NCBI GenBank assembly: GCA_001600635.1
Contig: BCKL01000008.1
Coordinates: 352,971 to 416,970 of the forward strand
Source of the DNA: Leucosporidium creatinivorum
Taxonomy: Eukaryota > Basidiomycota > Microbotryomycetes > Leucosporidiales > Leucosporidiaceae
Reading direction: 5' to 3'
Length of the DNA stretch: 64,000 bases
Below the pieces are notes generated by a model, which was given only the letters and a program-made list of their open reading frames with translations, did no database searches and had not been told where the DNA came from. The position numbers and the translations under genes were made by a program. This document shows, in pieces, positions 1 to 10,322 of this stretch (positions are counted from its first letter, which is position 1; each line of letters begins with the position of its first letter).

Positions 1-59
1 CGCCGAGCTCTCGTTCTGCTCCTCTCCATCACCATGCTGACACTCGACTCTCTCGCAGG

Positions 60-198
60 CTCACTACTACATGTCGCACCCTCAAATCAACCCGACTCGC
101 ATCGTCGTACGTCTCCTTCCTGTCCGAGTGCGCCGAACGTCTCGCTGACCTTGACCTTGCAGCCCGTCGGCCCTCTCCCTGCTATCGAGCCCCTCTGA
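60..198 (+). CDS. ECM4: Glutathionyl-hydroquinone reductase (ECM4/omega-class GST), last two exons
   Basis: This is the 3' end of a gene that begins before the window. Positions 1-59 read as the end of an intron with a CTGAC branch site and AG at 58-59. Two exons follow, split by an intron starting GTACGT near 109, and the frame stops at 196-198. The tail reads HYYMSHPQINPTRIVPVGP and then ends in AIEPL. The pattern HYY-SH-INPT-IVP-GP is what I know from the C-terminus of ECM4/YqjG-type enzymes, which use glutathione to reduce glutathionyl-hydroquinones in the cytosol. The catalytic N-terminal thioredoxin-fold domain lies outside the window. A fragment of the same family just downstream (to 786) supports the call. 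No family search was possible. Confidence 0.6.
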
Positions 199-599
199 AC
201 GATTCAGAAGGCCAAAGTACAATAGCTTCGCATATCGGTACCAGTCGTCAGCTTAGTTTGGAAGGCAGAATACTGTACAGTCAGCCTCAACGCCTCGGGC
301 GGCCTGCTTCCCAGCCAGCGCCGAGCTCGACCCTCCATCAGCCGAGAGAGCCGTGGCGGCCATCTCCTCGACCCTTGCACCTGCCCTGCCACCCTGAGCC
401 TTCGATCTCCCTGCCTGATTGCTACTGACTCGCTCAGCGTGGACAGAATCTCCTCGCCTGAAGGGCCTCGGCGCTCATACTGTCGCCTTCTTCCACCATC
501 GCCCTCTCGTCTCCCTCTCAGCGGGACCTTGTGCATCCCTTCCCTCCACCTTCGCTAGTCTGCACCAGAGGGCGAGCTAAGCAACACCCCCGCCCTGCT

Positions 600-786
600 G
601 GGGCGCTGGGCCTCGGCGATTGAGCAGCTTCTACCCTCCCATTCGGCGAGGACGGATCGTACCCTGCCACTGAGGGCGAGACTGGACCCGACGATGGCAT
701 TGAGGGTGTGATTCCCGATCCCCTGTACAACGCTCAAGTTTATCCGCGAGCTCTACTTCAAGGCCAACCCCGAGTACGAGGGAAGG
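600..786 (+). pseudogene. Decayed partial copy of an ECM4-like gene
   Basis: Translation of 633-735 gives a stretch ending in GVIPDPLYNA. After one extra base near 736 the frame continues as KFIRELYFKANPEYEGR up to an intron-like GTGAGT at 787. DPLY followed by a conserved basic/aromatic block and YxGR is the middle of ECM4 proteins, normally followed by the TVPVLWDK segment. That next segment is absent after the donor. Around 440-500 one frame gives a weak match to the CPW-region helix (AW, then RLKGLG), but stops break it. A single-base frameshift, no start and no downstream exons make this a relic, probably from a tandem duplication of the gene ending at 198. Confidence 0.55.
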
Positions 787-1244
787 TGAGTTTCCGCCGA
801 GCTCAACCCGACGGCGAGCTGCAGCTGATCAGTCGCTTTGCATCGTCGAAGGATTGAAATCAGCTTGGTAGGTCGATCCGAGTGGTTGTGTTGTGTTGCA
901 AAGCAGTCTAGTGTAGAGGCAGGGAATCGGCTCGGCGACGGCGGTTCGGCGAGGGCGTGCAGCAGCCCGGCTCCGCTTCGGTTCAAAGCCCATTTGCTCC
1001 AAGGTCGAACAGGAAACGTTGTTCTGTATCTCTGACCTGTCTATTCGGTGACCTCAGTGACCAATTACCCCACCCCTCACTCAGCGCCTCGAACGACTCT
1101 CGACTCGACGCGCCACTTTTCGAACAGCTCTCCCTCCGGCTCTTCACTGCTCCAGCACCGCTTCGTCTCCTACAGCACATCTTCAGCACCGTCTCAACCT
1201 CTCCCTTCACTACACAGCCCCACCAGCTAAGCCCGCCGCTCGCC
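787..1244. other. Intergenic region upstream of the AhpC/TSA-like gene
   Basis: This stretch has no supported gene. It starts at the orphan splice donor of the ECM4 relic and ends with pyrimidine-rich sequence (about 1100-1240) just before the ATG at 1245, typical of promoters and leaders in this window. Confidence 0.5.
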
Positions 1245-2245
1245 ATGACGTTCGACCCGACCACTCCTCCTACGCCGCAAGAGCTCGAGAAGGCCAAGCA
1301 GATCACTGTCAAGGATGAACAGGGCAAGGATGTGCTCTTGGGAGATCTACTTGATGGTGGAGAGCAGCCTGTGATTGCGATCTGGATTCGACACTTTGTG
1401 AGTGCTTCAGAGGTGCTTGCGCGAGCAGGGGAAGAACGATGCAGGCGAGTGGAAGGCTGCTGGGTTACGAGGCTGATCTTGTGTCCTCGCTCGACAGTAC
1501 TGTGGTCTCTGCATGGACTTCATCTCGTTCCTCGGCTCCAAAGTCAAGCCAGAGGATCTCACGGGCAAGGCCAAGCTCATCATCATCGGATGTGGAGACC
1601 CGAGCATGATCAAGGGCTACAGGGACCTTCTGTCTACGCCATTCCCCGTCTACGCGGATCCCAAGAAGGAGACTTGTGAGTTTCGGCGCTGCTCGTCGAC
1701 CAAGATAGCCGAGAGCTGACCTTTCCGCTTTCGCAGACACCGCTCTGGGCAGTGAGTGATGATCCAATAGACCTACAAGACCGTTGCTGACCTCCCTTCG
1801 CGCCCAGTGACCCTTCGTACCCTTGAACAAGGAGCCTTTCCGAAGGGCAAACCTGAGTACATTGTTCGGGGCATGATCTCGAATGTTTGGGGCTCTATCA
1901 GGGTGAGATACGCTGCATCTGTCATCATGTACAAGGCTGACCCTCGGCACCCACAGAGCGCCTTCAGGATCGGCAAGCTCGGCGCCAGCTCGGGCGACAT
2001 GTGAGCTTCGGCGCTCTCTCTCCAAGGCCTCATCGCTGACTGTTCGCCTCTTACAGCAAGCAGCTTGGTGGCGAGTTTGTCTTTGGACCTGCCAACTCTG
2101 TGCTGTACACTCATCGCATGGAGGTGCGCCCTTTCCCTCGCCTCTCGGCGCTCTCTTCGCTGACTTGCTTCTCTCGCAGAACACTCGCGGCCACGCTCCC
2201 GTCGACGAATTGCTCGCGGCATCTGGAGTCTCGCCTTCCGCTTAG
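1245..2245 (+). CDS. AhpC/TSA-like thioredoxin-fold protein (PRXL2/AAED1 type)
   Basis: The gene has at least seven exons joined by short introns with CTGAC-type branch sites. The start at 1245 (MTFDPTTPPTPQEL) opens a frame that runs into the donor at 1398. Exon 2 from 1498 carries YCGLCMDF, giving the CxxC motif after the strand VIAIWIRHF, as in peroxiredoxin-like AhpC-TSA_2 proteins. Later blocks fit the fold: a KLIIIGCGDP strand, FPVYADP, and FVFGPANSVLYTHRMENTRG, the last resembling the usual F-x-G...H-x-H/R-M-E-N/D-x-x-x-x end of this family. Such proteins are small cytosolic redox proteins whose precise substrate is often unknown. The C-terminus is ELLAASGVSPSA and a stop at 2243. It reads in the same direction as the M50B-like gene 160 bp downstream. 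Confidence 0.75.
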
Positions 2246-2404
2246 CTACCTATACACCTCTACTCGTGATACCCTACATAATTTGGAACCTCCTCTCTTT
2301 GCCCCGAACAATGAGTGCGGACCCTCCTCGGGATGAGATTCAGACGCGTCGCTGCTTCCCTTCCTCCTTCTCGCTCGTCTGTGTTACTCTGTACAACACT
2401 CGCG

Positions 2405-3927
2405 ATGGAACCCTCTGGACATTCGAGCTGGTCAACGGGTTCTCATCTCCTGCTGCCTCGAGATGGAGGGAACTCGAGCGCCTCGGCTTCATTGGACAGG
2501 ATCTTCGAGCCGACGTGAGTGTTGACGCTGAATACTCGAGTGCTTACCTGACAGCTAAGTTACACAGGCACACGCAATGGGTCACGCTGTACACCCTCAT
2601 GATCTAGTACGCTCAACTCTTAACCGAGCTGAACTCGGGTCGCTAACCGACGCCAACAGCATCGTCACCCTCCTGATCTGCTGGAACCTCAAAATTGCGA
2701 GGACTATCATCTTCCCATTCAAGCTACTCACTGTTGCTTTTCACGAGTCCTGGTGAGCTCTGAGCCGGGTCGGAGTTGAGCGCTAGCTCACCTTCGCCGA
2801 ATTCGTCTCCGACAGCCACGCCATCGCAGGTCAGCTTTCGCGGTTTCGGACACAGCGAGGAGTGAGCTGACCTCTCTATAGGTACTCTTACCGGCGCCAA
2901 GATTACCTCTATGCAGCTGGATCCGAACGAAGGGGGTGCGCCGAGCGCCGAGCTCCGATTTTTGCCTCGTTTGATCGCTAAGACGGCTCTTTTGCAGGAG
3001 CAACGGGAATGAGCGGCGGGTGGGGATTCGCGAGTCTGCCTGCCGGATACTTGGGCTCGACGTTTATTGGTAGTGCTCTCATCTTCGCCGGCTTCAACCA
3101 AAAGGCAAGCAAGATCGCCGTCTTCCCCATACTAGCCATCATGTGCTGCTGCATGTGGTGGTCTAGGAAGGATATGTTTGTTATTTGTCATGTCATGGGG
3201 TCGCTGGGGATCATGGCCGCCCTCTGTAAGTTGCTGGGCGGCTCAGCGCCTCGGCACCGTTGAGCCGAGACTTGGGCTCGAGACTCAGGCTGACCTTCGG
3301 GCTCCATAGTCATCATCGAGCATGGGGCTTTCCTTCGGTTCTTCATCCTCTTCGTCGGTACGATGAATGGTGAGCTGTCTATCGCTGTGGAGGTCCTTGC
3401 AACGAGCTGACCGTTTTCGGCGTTCGCAGTGATGGTCAGTTTTCCCCCCTCTGAGGTTTTCTTCCGTGCCGCACTGACTCGCAGTGACTCCTGGATTGCT
3501 ACAGTACACCGTCTGGGTAAGCTCTCTACCTCTCCTCGCCTGCAAGGAGCTGGGCTGACTCGCCCTCCGTTCTCTCTCGCCCTTCCACTTCGCAGGACAT
3601 CCTCGACGACCTTGTCTTCCAGAAAATCGAGGAGAGCGACTGTTCAGCCTTTACTCGGGAGTATCCATGTGAGTGTGTTACGACCTCTCCGTCCAACGAG
3701 GCTCGCTGACACTTTCTCGGCGCAGGGATGCCTGCGCAAGCCTGGGGTACAATCTGGTTCTTCATCGCCTTTTCGGGTCGTGCGTGCAATTTAACGACTC
3801 GAGGAGGAGGCTGCAACTGACAATCCTTCTCCCTACAGTCACCCTCGGCGTAATCGGAGGCCTCACCATCTTCAAGTCCAACTTTGAGGAGCAGTACCTC
3901 GAGTCGATGACTTTCCTGGCGACGTAG
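2405..3927 (+). CDS. Peptidase M50B-like membrane metalloprotease
   Basis: Splicing about nine introns gives a multi-span membrane protein of roughly 260-300 residues. The start at 2405 (MEPSGHSSW) is chosen because its frame joins the exon carrying TQWVTLYTLMIYIVTLLICW across the intron ending near 2569. A helix and FPFKLLTVAFHESCHAIAG follow; the HESCH is assembled across an intron and forms the zinc-binding HExxH of M50B proteins. Next come GTLTGAKI, DPNEGG and LPAGYLGST, typical blocks of fungal M50B-like proteins, then further hydrophobic spans and DILDDLVF, which can supply the third zinc ligand region. The protein probably sits in an internal membrane and its substrate is unknown. All key residues seem present. 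The many tiny exons (for example near 3430 and 3485-3515) make exact boundaries uncertain. Confidence 0.8.
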
Positions 3928-4361
3928 GGGAGCTAGATGAACGGAGTAACGTTGTTATGGAGGCAAAATCGATGCTTGCGGTCGACTCAAGTCGGGAGCG
4001 CCGAGATATATGAGCTTGCGAAACGTTCGCCGAGATGTATGAACGAACCTGTTCTGAAGGCTGTAGGCGATTGTAGCCAGTAGTAACGGGCACTACCACA
4101 CTGCAAGGGCGCCAGCTGGCTTCGCTTGACCCTGCCACTAAGATCAGGGGTCGGCCAACTTCCAGCCCAAGTCACTCGCTCGCTCCTCCCCTTGTCCACA
4201 ACTCTCACCTTGTCTAGCTATCGCCAACTCGACCGTAGACAGTTTGGACCACCAGCAGCACTCTCCCCTGCTCTTCCACACACCCACGACTCACCGCTCA
4301 CCACCAGTCGCCCGCTCCCTCCTCTCCCCTATCCTCGCCTCCACAGAGCTGCCACCGCAAC
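3928..4361. other. Intergenic region before BUD13
   Basis: No gene is supported here. The second half (about 4190-4360) is C/T-rich with short A-rich breaks and reads as the promoter and leader of the BUD13 gene. Confidence 0.5.
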
Positions 4362-5863
4362 ATGGGCAAGTCGGACGATCTGCAGGCCTACTTGGCGGCA
4401 AAATACATGACGGGCGCGAAGGCAGACGCCATCCTCGACCGCGCGGGAGGCGAGGACGGAACGAAGCGACGCAAGAAGAAGCGCAAGGTCGACGGCGCGT
4501 CGTCGAGTAACACTACAGCGGTGGCAGGAGGAGGAATGCTTATTGCGGATGATGATGGCATGAGCTGGGCTCAGCGCAAGGACGACGACGATGAAGAGGG
4601 CAGGCCAGGTGAGTCGTCGTGTTGTCCGCTGAGCTCGTCCCTAGCGGGCGCTTCAAGGGGTACAGGAGCTACAGCTGATACGCCTCATACTACACAGTCG
4701 TTGAGGAGCGTCGCGGTCACTTCAAGGCCAAGTCAGCCAACTCGTGGGCGACAATTCGCGACGCAGAGCCATCGTTCGCTCCCTCGCCTTCGCCTCCTCC
4801 GCCCGTCGACGAGGACCCCTACGTCGTCTCCACCACCGTCGATACCGAGCCTTCCGCCCCTGCTGCACCCGTCGCTCGCGGTGGTCTGCAATCCGCCTCC
4901 GCCCTTCGCGTCGAGCAGGAGCGTCGCGAGGCCGAGCAGGCGCGCAAGAAGGCGGCCAACGAGCGGGAGCTGGCTGCGTTGAAGCAGGCGAGGCGAGATC
5001 GTGGAGAGGAGGAGGAAGATGAGGACGACCCCGAGGCGACGGTGTACCGTGATGCCAGCGGAAAGAGGATCGACCTCAAACTGGCCAAAGCCGAGAAGGC
5101 TAAGGAGAAGAGGGCGGAGTTGGAGCAGCAGATGAAGAAGATGGAGTGGGGCAAAGGACTGGTGCAGAAAGGCGAGGTGGAGGAGAAGAAGAGGGAGGCC
5201 GAGAGGCTCAAGATGAAGGGTATCGCCAGGTGAGTTTCCTTGCTGCTCGCTGCTCGCCTCTCGGCCGTGCTGTTTCGCGGAACGCTAGCTGATAATCTGA
5301 CGCGCAGGTATGCCGACGACGAGGACATGAACGACGAGCTCAAGGACCGCGAGCGATGGAACGATCCCGCCGCCAACTTCCTCACCGTACGCTCCTCTCT
5401 GCCGCGCTCGCCAGAACAGCTGCTGATCTCGCTTTCTTGGTTCCTCGAGCAGAAGAAGAAGGAGAAGAAGACGGCCGGCCCTCGCTTTCCCAAGTACGCT
5501 GGCCCACCACCACCGCCGAACCGCTTCGGCATTCCTCCAGGCTACCGATGGGATGGTGTGGATCGTGTGAGTCTTCTGCTTTCATCTCGGACCTGTCTCT
5601 TCCCGTGCTCGCGCGCCTTACCGCTCCCTCTTGACTTCAACTCGAACTGACTCCCGTGCCCTCTCCCGCCCCCTCTTCTCTCTCCCCTCTTCCGCATCCT
5701 CTCACACCACAGGGAAACGGCTTTGAAGCTATGGCCATGCAGCGCGTCAACTCGCGCAAGATGAGGTCCGCAGAGGCACATGGTGAGTTTGCTCGAGCTC
5801 GGCGCCGGAGCGGTCGCTGATCGCGTCTCCCCCTTCGCAGCCTTCTCGACGGAAGATATGTAG
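4362..5863 (+). CDS. BUD13: Pre-mRNA-splicing factor BUD13/CWC26 (RES complex)
   Basis: The start [16 protein letters not shown] is the usual BUD13 N-terminus (x-L-x-x-YL-x-x-KY). A basic patch (KRRKKKRK) and an acidic, low-complexity middle follow. A long charged helix contains the hallmark ETVYRD-like [12 protein letters not shown], then the block [11 protein letters not shown]. The last exons give [32 protein letters not shown] and a short tail ending at 5863, the expected BUD13 C-terminus including the [13 protein letters not shown]-type motif. Five introns are clear. The protein belongs to the retention-and-splicing (RES) complex with Snu17 and Pml1 and acts in the nucleus on activated spliceosomes. 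Nothing looks broken. Confidence 0.93.
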
Positions 5864-7645
5864 CTCAAGGAGTCACTGTAAAGCTCACATACGCAATGAA
5901 GAGATGCTCAACATCCGGCCGCGAGACCCTCCCCTCCTTTCGGCGCTCGAGAGCCCTTGCCGAAGCCGAGCTCCGAAGCTGTATGCTCACTCGCCGGCTT
6001 GTTGAGTGACTCGAGGCGCTGCAGGCATCACGGAATTCAGAACGCGCAGATCTGACGGACTCTGGCGCCGATAGCGAGCCGCTACGATGCTCCAATTCGC
6101 TCGAGCTGCCATCGCCGAGACCAGCTCTCAAGGCTCGAGCAGAGCGCTGGCTCGTTCTGAGGCGCCGTTGAGCGTCTCGGAGGGATCTCATATGTCTCAT
6201 ACCGGACTCTACTGACCCTCGACTGCCTCCCATGTATAGGGGAGGGTGAGAAGAGCCGTGCAAGACCCCTCCGAGTCGCCGAAGCGGGCTCGGCGATGGC
6301 CTGCCTTGCTGCTGGAGAGGTTTGAGAGCCCAAACAGGCGTGTAGGAGCTACATGAGAGCTACCACTCTACCTTGACAACGCTACAACTCTCCACCTGCC
6401 CCCCTAACCCGACCTCTCCCCTCCCCTTGTCCGCCTCTTCTCAAGCTTGTCCTCCTCCCGCTCACTACTCCTCGACTCGTTCTCGCTTCGACTCGCTTTC
6501 GCAGGAGAGCATCACAGCTGCTAAGCAAAGGAGGACTACTGGAAGCTCACTACTCTCCCCTCGCTCTCTCCTCTCCCTCGTAACCTCTCTCTCGGCGCGC
6601 CCGAGCCAACGCAGAATGAAAATCAAATCAAAGCAAAAGAATGTTGCACCCTATTCCCTCTCCTGCGACTCGCCTCATGGCAGCTAGCAAATGAAAAGAA
6701 GGGGAAGGGCGTAACAGAAAGATGAAAACGACCGCCGAAGCTGGACAAACTCGTACGCTGTTGAAGGTGCGGCTGGTCGGTCGGTCTTGAAGGGGTGTTG
6801 AAACGTGATGAAAAGGAAAATTGGTGAAAGAGGGAAAGAGGGAACGGCGGAAGGGAAGGAGGAAACGTATGAGGAAGGGAGAAGAGGAGGGAGGGGAGGG
6901 AGGTATGTCGAGAAGCCGAAGGAGAGTTGTGGTGAGGCGGTGGAGAGGCGGTGGCGAGAAGGGGAGTTTGAGGTGTCGTGGTGGTGGTGAGAGGAGGGGA
7001 GGGAGTGGTGGGTAATGATTGCTGCTGGGAGATCGAAGCAAGGTCATATCAGCGATTGTTGGTTCACAGCAAGAGCTCGGACAGGAGAGAGAGACAGAAG
7101 AAGCTCACCTTCCTCCTCCTCGCTCTGAAAGCCAAGCAAGAGAAAACCATAGCACAACATCGTTCGTCGTCGTCGTCGTTCTTCATCATCATCATCATCA
7201 TGCGCTATCCCCTCGTCCCTCATCTCCCCTCCCAGCCAGCTCACTCTCTCGCCGCTCCCAATCGTCGTCGCAGATACGGACATCACACAGAATTACGACC
7301 AGAGACCCAACAGCACTGCCGAGAAAAATGGTACAAGAAAAGAGGGTGGTACAGGGCGAAATTGAAAGAGGGAGGGCGAAGGTGGAAGACGAGAGCTCGG
7401 AGTTTGAAATGAGGCGAGCCCGTCGACTTTCGTGTGGTGGGAAAGGAGAGTGATGCCGAAAGATTGGAGAACGAAGAGAGGACGAAAATGATGCGAAGGC
7501 GATATATCGTGCGTCGAGTCGAGCCGAGCCGAGAAACGTGATCTGCTGGGCCAAGGTCAGCTCTTTCCTCCCAGCAAGCGAAGGAGAGCGAGAACTCACT
7601 GTACAACTCCCCCGCTTCTCCCTCTTCTCTCCTCCTCCTCACCCC
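5864..7645. other. Long convergent intergenic region
   Basis: This 1.8-kb stretch lies between the stops of BUD13 (+) and the Edc/PNRC-like gene (-). It holds the left copy of a 150-bp repeat (6070-6218), C/T-rich sequence at 6370-6600, a strongly purine-rich tract on the plus strand at about 6800-7010, and short CGT and CAT triplet runs near 7160-7205. Several open frames occur but are low-complexity and have no recognisable motif. Part is probably the 3' UTR of the minus-strand gene. Confidence 0.5.
6070..6218 (-). repeat. 150-bp dispersed repeat, copy 1 (inverted relative to 11400-11549)
   Basis: The reverse complement of this segment matches 11400-11549 with only scattered substitutions and about one length difference. 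Conserved blocks include the ends GGGTCAGTAG and GTAGCGGCTCGCT. No gene of either neighbour extends into it. Confidence 0.85.
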
Positions 7646-9031
7646 CTAGGCCAACCCAGCACCGCCGACCTCCATCCCCCTCCTCCTCAACAAAAAGCTC
7701 GGCGTGGGCAAACTGCTCGGCAGGGGCGAGTTATGGAACGTGGGGCCTGCGTAGCGCGGCTCGACGGGTGCTTTGGTTGGGGTTGGGGTGTAGGAGGTGA
7801 TGGAGGTGCTGTGGGGTTGACGGGGGGAGTTGGAGTGACGGGGAGGAGTGCGGAGGTGGTGTTGCGAGGGGAAGTCGAGGGAGAGGGAGAGGTCCGAGAG
7901 CCCGAAGGTTTCGGAATCCTTCTGCTGCTGTCGACGCTGCTTGCCCGGCGTGCCATTCCCCCCTCCTCCTCCCTTGACAGGCGACGAGTTATTGCCGAAC
8001 CGCTCGGCGGGCTCGGAGTGTTGAAGGAGCTCTTGCTGCCAGGTGAGGCCTCCCGCGCCGCCGCCGGAGGAGGTGGTGGAGGTGGAGGGGACGACGGTCG
8101 AGTCGGAGAGAGAGGTGGGGAGGGGCGGCCGTTGCTGTTGCTGCTGCTGCTGTCCTCCTCGACCGCTATTGCCGTTCCGACCGCCCGAGCCCGAGCCCGA
8201 GCCCGAGCCGTTATGCTCGCGCCTCGAGCCCGAGTTCCTGCTCCCATTCCCTCCTCCATTCCTCGCATTCCCACTACCACTCGAGGAGCGGCCCAAACTC
8301 TCCTGCTGCCACGTCAAGTTCTGTCCCGCTCCTCCTCCTCCTTTGTTGCCCGCTCCCGCTCCCGCTCCGGCGTGGAGGGGCATATCCCACTCGTCGCCAC
8401 TAGATTGCTGCGAATCATACTGGTGGTCGCGTTGGTGGGGGAGTGGGTGGGATTGGTAGGCCTGCCCAGCAGAGCGGAGGTCGAGAGTTGAAGGAGGGGC
8501 GGATTTGGAGAGAGGCGGAGGAGGGGAGTCGCCTCCTGGAGGAGGCAAGGGAGGCGAGGTTTGACGGTGGGTGCGAGGGCGGGAACGGCGTGCCTTTGTT
8601 GAGGAGGGGGGCTTGAGTGTAGCTGTAGTCGACTCGTTGGCGGAGGGCATGCTCAGCGGGGCGGGAGATGAGGGAGCGGGGATAGTTGTAGTCGCTTCGG
8701 AGGAGGAGGCGGTGGCTGTGACTGCGGTAGATTTGTTACCCCTACGAGAGCGTGTTCCTTTGGTGGGTGTTGAAGCCTGTTGAGGTGCTGCAGAAGTAGA
8801 AGCAGGGAGAGTGGCGGGCGAGGTCGGTGCGTGTTGTCGTTGTTGAGAGTGGCGAGGGGTGCAAGAGTTGGACGAGGACTGAGGGAGGTGAATGATCCCT
8901 GGTGTGGATGAGTTGTGTAGGTTGGTAGAAGGGCGAGGGGTGAGAGAGCGAGAAGCAGAGGGAGACGACGACGAGGTCGAACGGCTGTGGCTCTTTGCTG
9001 GTGAGGCGTTGCCAGCTTTCAAAGCTGACAT
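7646..9031 (-). CDS. mRNA decapping activator of the Edc1/PNRC type
   Basis: A single-exon frame of 461 residues starts at 9031 (MSALKAGNASPAKSH). An upstream in-frame ATG at 9103 is possible but gives a less typical start. The protein is disordered and rich in Ser, Pro, Gly and Gln, with a run of seven Gln and Gly-Ser repeats. Two copies of LTWQQE(S/L)L occur near residues 255 and 330. The C-terminus carries RYAGPTFHNSPLPSSLPTP then SF, which is the PNRC/Edc proline-rich signature (YAGxxFxxSPxPxxLPxPxF). In known members this segment binds the Dcp1 EVH1 domain and stimulates Dcp2 decapping in cytoplasmic mRNA decay. Splice-like signals just after the stop suggest a 3'-UTR intron. Family call is firm from the C-terminal motif; orthology to one yeast gene is not. 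Confidence 0.8.
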   Translation of the reverse strand: MSALKAGNASPAKSHSRSTSSSSPSASRSLTPRPSTNLHNSSTPGIIHLPQSSSNSCTPRHSQQRQHAPTSPATLPASTSAAPQQASTPTKGTRSRRGNKSTAVTATASSSEATTTIPAPSSPAPLSMPSANESTTATLKPPSSTKARRSRPRTHRQTSPPLPPPGGDSPPPPLSKSAPPSTLDLRSAGQAYQSHPLPHQRDHQYDSQQSSGDEWDMPLHAGAGAGAGNKGGGGAGQNLTWQQESLGRSSSGSGNARNGGGNGSRNSGSRREHNGSGSGSGSGGRNGNSGRGGQQQQQQQRPPLPTSLSDSTVVPSTSTTSSGGGAGGLTWQQELLQHSEPAERFGNNSSPVKGGGGGNGTPGKQRRQQQKDSETFGLSDLSLSLDFPSQHHLRTPPRHSNSPRQPHSTSITSYTPTPTKAPVEPRYAGPTFHNSPLPSSLPTPSFLLRRRGMEVGGAGLA

Positions 9032-9191
9032 GGTACAGGAGAAGAGAGGGAGAGGGCGGAGAGGGAGGGGAGATTCTGTAGCTGATTCGAGTAGGAGAAG
9101 CAAATTGTAGTCGAAAGCTAAATAAGAGGCAATTCGAGTCTCAAAGCCCTTTGATTGACGTTAGACCCCTTTGTCCTCTCTCAGAGCCAAC

Positions 9192-10003
9192 ATGCTACAG
9201 CTCGCCAATCGTCTGGGCCGCATTACAGCTAGATCTACTCGCCTCCTACACACCTGTACCACAATACCTCCCAACCCTTCAGTACGCAACTTGGCCCTCC
9301 CTCTCGCTTTCCTCGACGTCAAAGGCTGGGACAAGCAAGGGCTGCAGTGAGTTATAGCTACTCTCTTACAGCTTACAGCACTACTCAACTGAATCGTACT
9401 GCTCTGATCTGCTACAGAGGCTGGGAGACCTGGACTCGGTTATTCGCTCAAGGAGGTTACTCTTGCCTCTTGATCCAACTCGACCCAAACTCGCTTACAG
9501 GCGACACTTGTACCTCTCAAGGACTACTAGCCTCTTTAGAGACGGGTACGCCTTACTCCCTGTCCTGTAGCTCATCATCCCCGCTGACCCCGCCCTTCTC
9601 GCCCTTCGCGCATCGCATCGCAGACCTGCACTCGCTCCTCACCTCCCCTCTCCACGGCACCCCTTTCCCACCATTACTCTTCTCCTCCTCCTATTCCACC
9701 CTCTTATCCCAAACCTACGTCTCCTCCCACCCTCTCTCGGGTCTCTTCCTCCACTCGCCACCTTCCCCTCCCTCGGTCCACAAACTCGCTCCTTCCTTGT
9801 TCCCTACACAGCTAGGAGAGTTCACCTATGAGCCTAATTTCCCTGTCGGGGTGATGGATGGGTTGAAGCAGTTTGAGCAGAGTAGACTGGGAAGGGAGTA
9901 TGCAGAGGAGGGCGAGGATGGATGGTTGGCTAGAGTTGAGGGGGAGAGGGATGAACGAGGGTGGAACAAGGCTATGCAGTGGATGGATAATAATGGGCTG
10001 TGA
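9192..10003 (+). CDS. Putative mitochondrial alpha/beta-hydrolase-like protein
   Basis: Three exons join in frame: introns near 9345-9417 and 9542-9621 have good splice sites. The start MLQLANRLGRITARSTRLLH is basic and lacks acidic residues, like a mitochondrial presequence. The body has WTRLFAQGGYSCLLIQLDP, then PLLFSSSYSTLLSQTY and HPLSGLFLHSP. These resemble the strand-loop and nucleophile-elbow region of alpha/beta hydrolases (compare G-x-S-x-G), but the glycines of the elbow are replaced by Ser, so activity is doubtful. Length is about 220 residues, short for the fold. It is divergent to the Edc/PNRC gene with only 160 bp between them. The fold call is inference; otherwise it is a hypothetical protein. 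Confidence 0.6.
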
Positions 10004-10322
10004 TGAGCTGCTGTGCTTGCTCAGGGAGGTTAATGGGCTACAGAGGACTAGGAAGGGGGGGGGTTGCGGCTTCGCGTCGAACGGAACTCGGCGGAAGTGG
10101 GCTGGACGACTCGCGCACTCGCTCCTTCCTCTCCCCCCTACCAACGCGTCGTAACACCTCGGCATCACCCTCCGTCGCTCCCCCAGCCCCGAAGGTAAGC
10201 TACTTGACTCACTACTCGACCCCCACCACACCACGCGGTCGCGTTGCAGCGTCGCCCCCGTCTGACTCTAGCTGACTCTTCCTCCTCTCTTTCCTCACAC
10301 CTCCCTCACAGTTCATCTCGCA
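10004..10322. other. Intergenic region between hydrolase-like and GNAT genes
   Basis: No gene is seen. It contains C/T-rich sequence typical of promoters here, and a CTGAC...AG pattern at 10261-10312 that could mark a leader intron of the GNAT gene. Confidence 0.45.

Noticed and set aside
7538-8491. 317-codon plus-strand frame opposite the Edc/PNRC-like gene
   Set aside because: It is the antisense of Ser/Gly/Gln repeats; the PNRC motif on the minus strand settles the coding strand.
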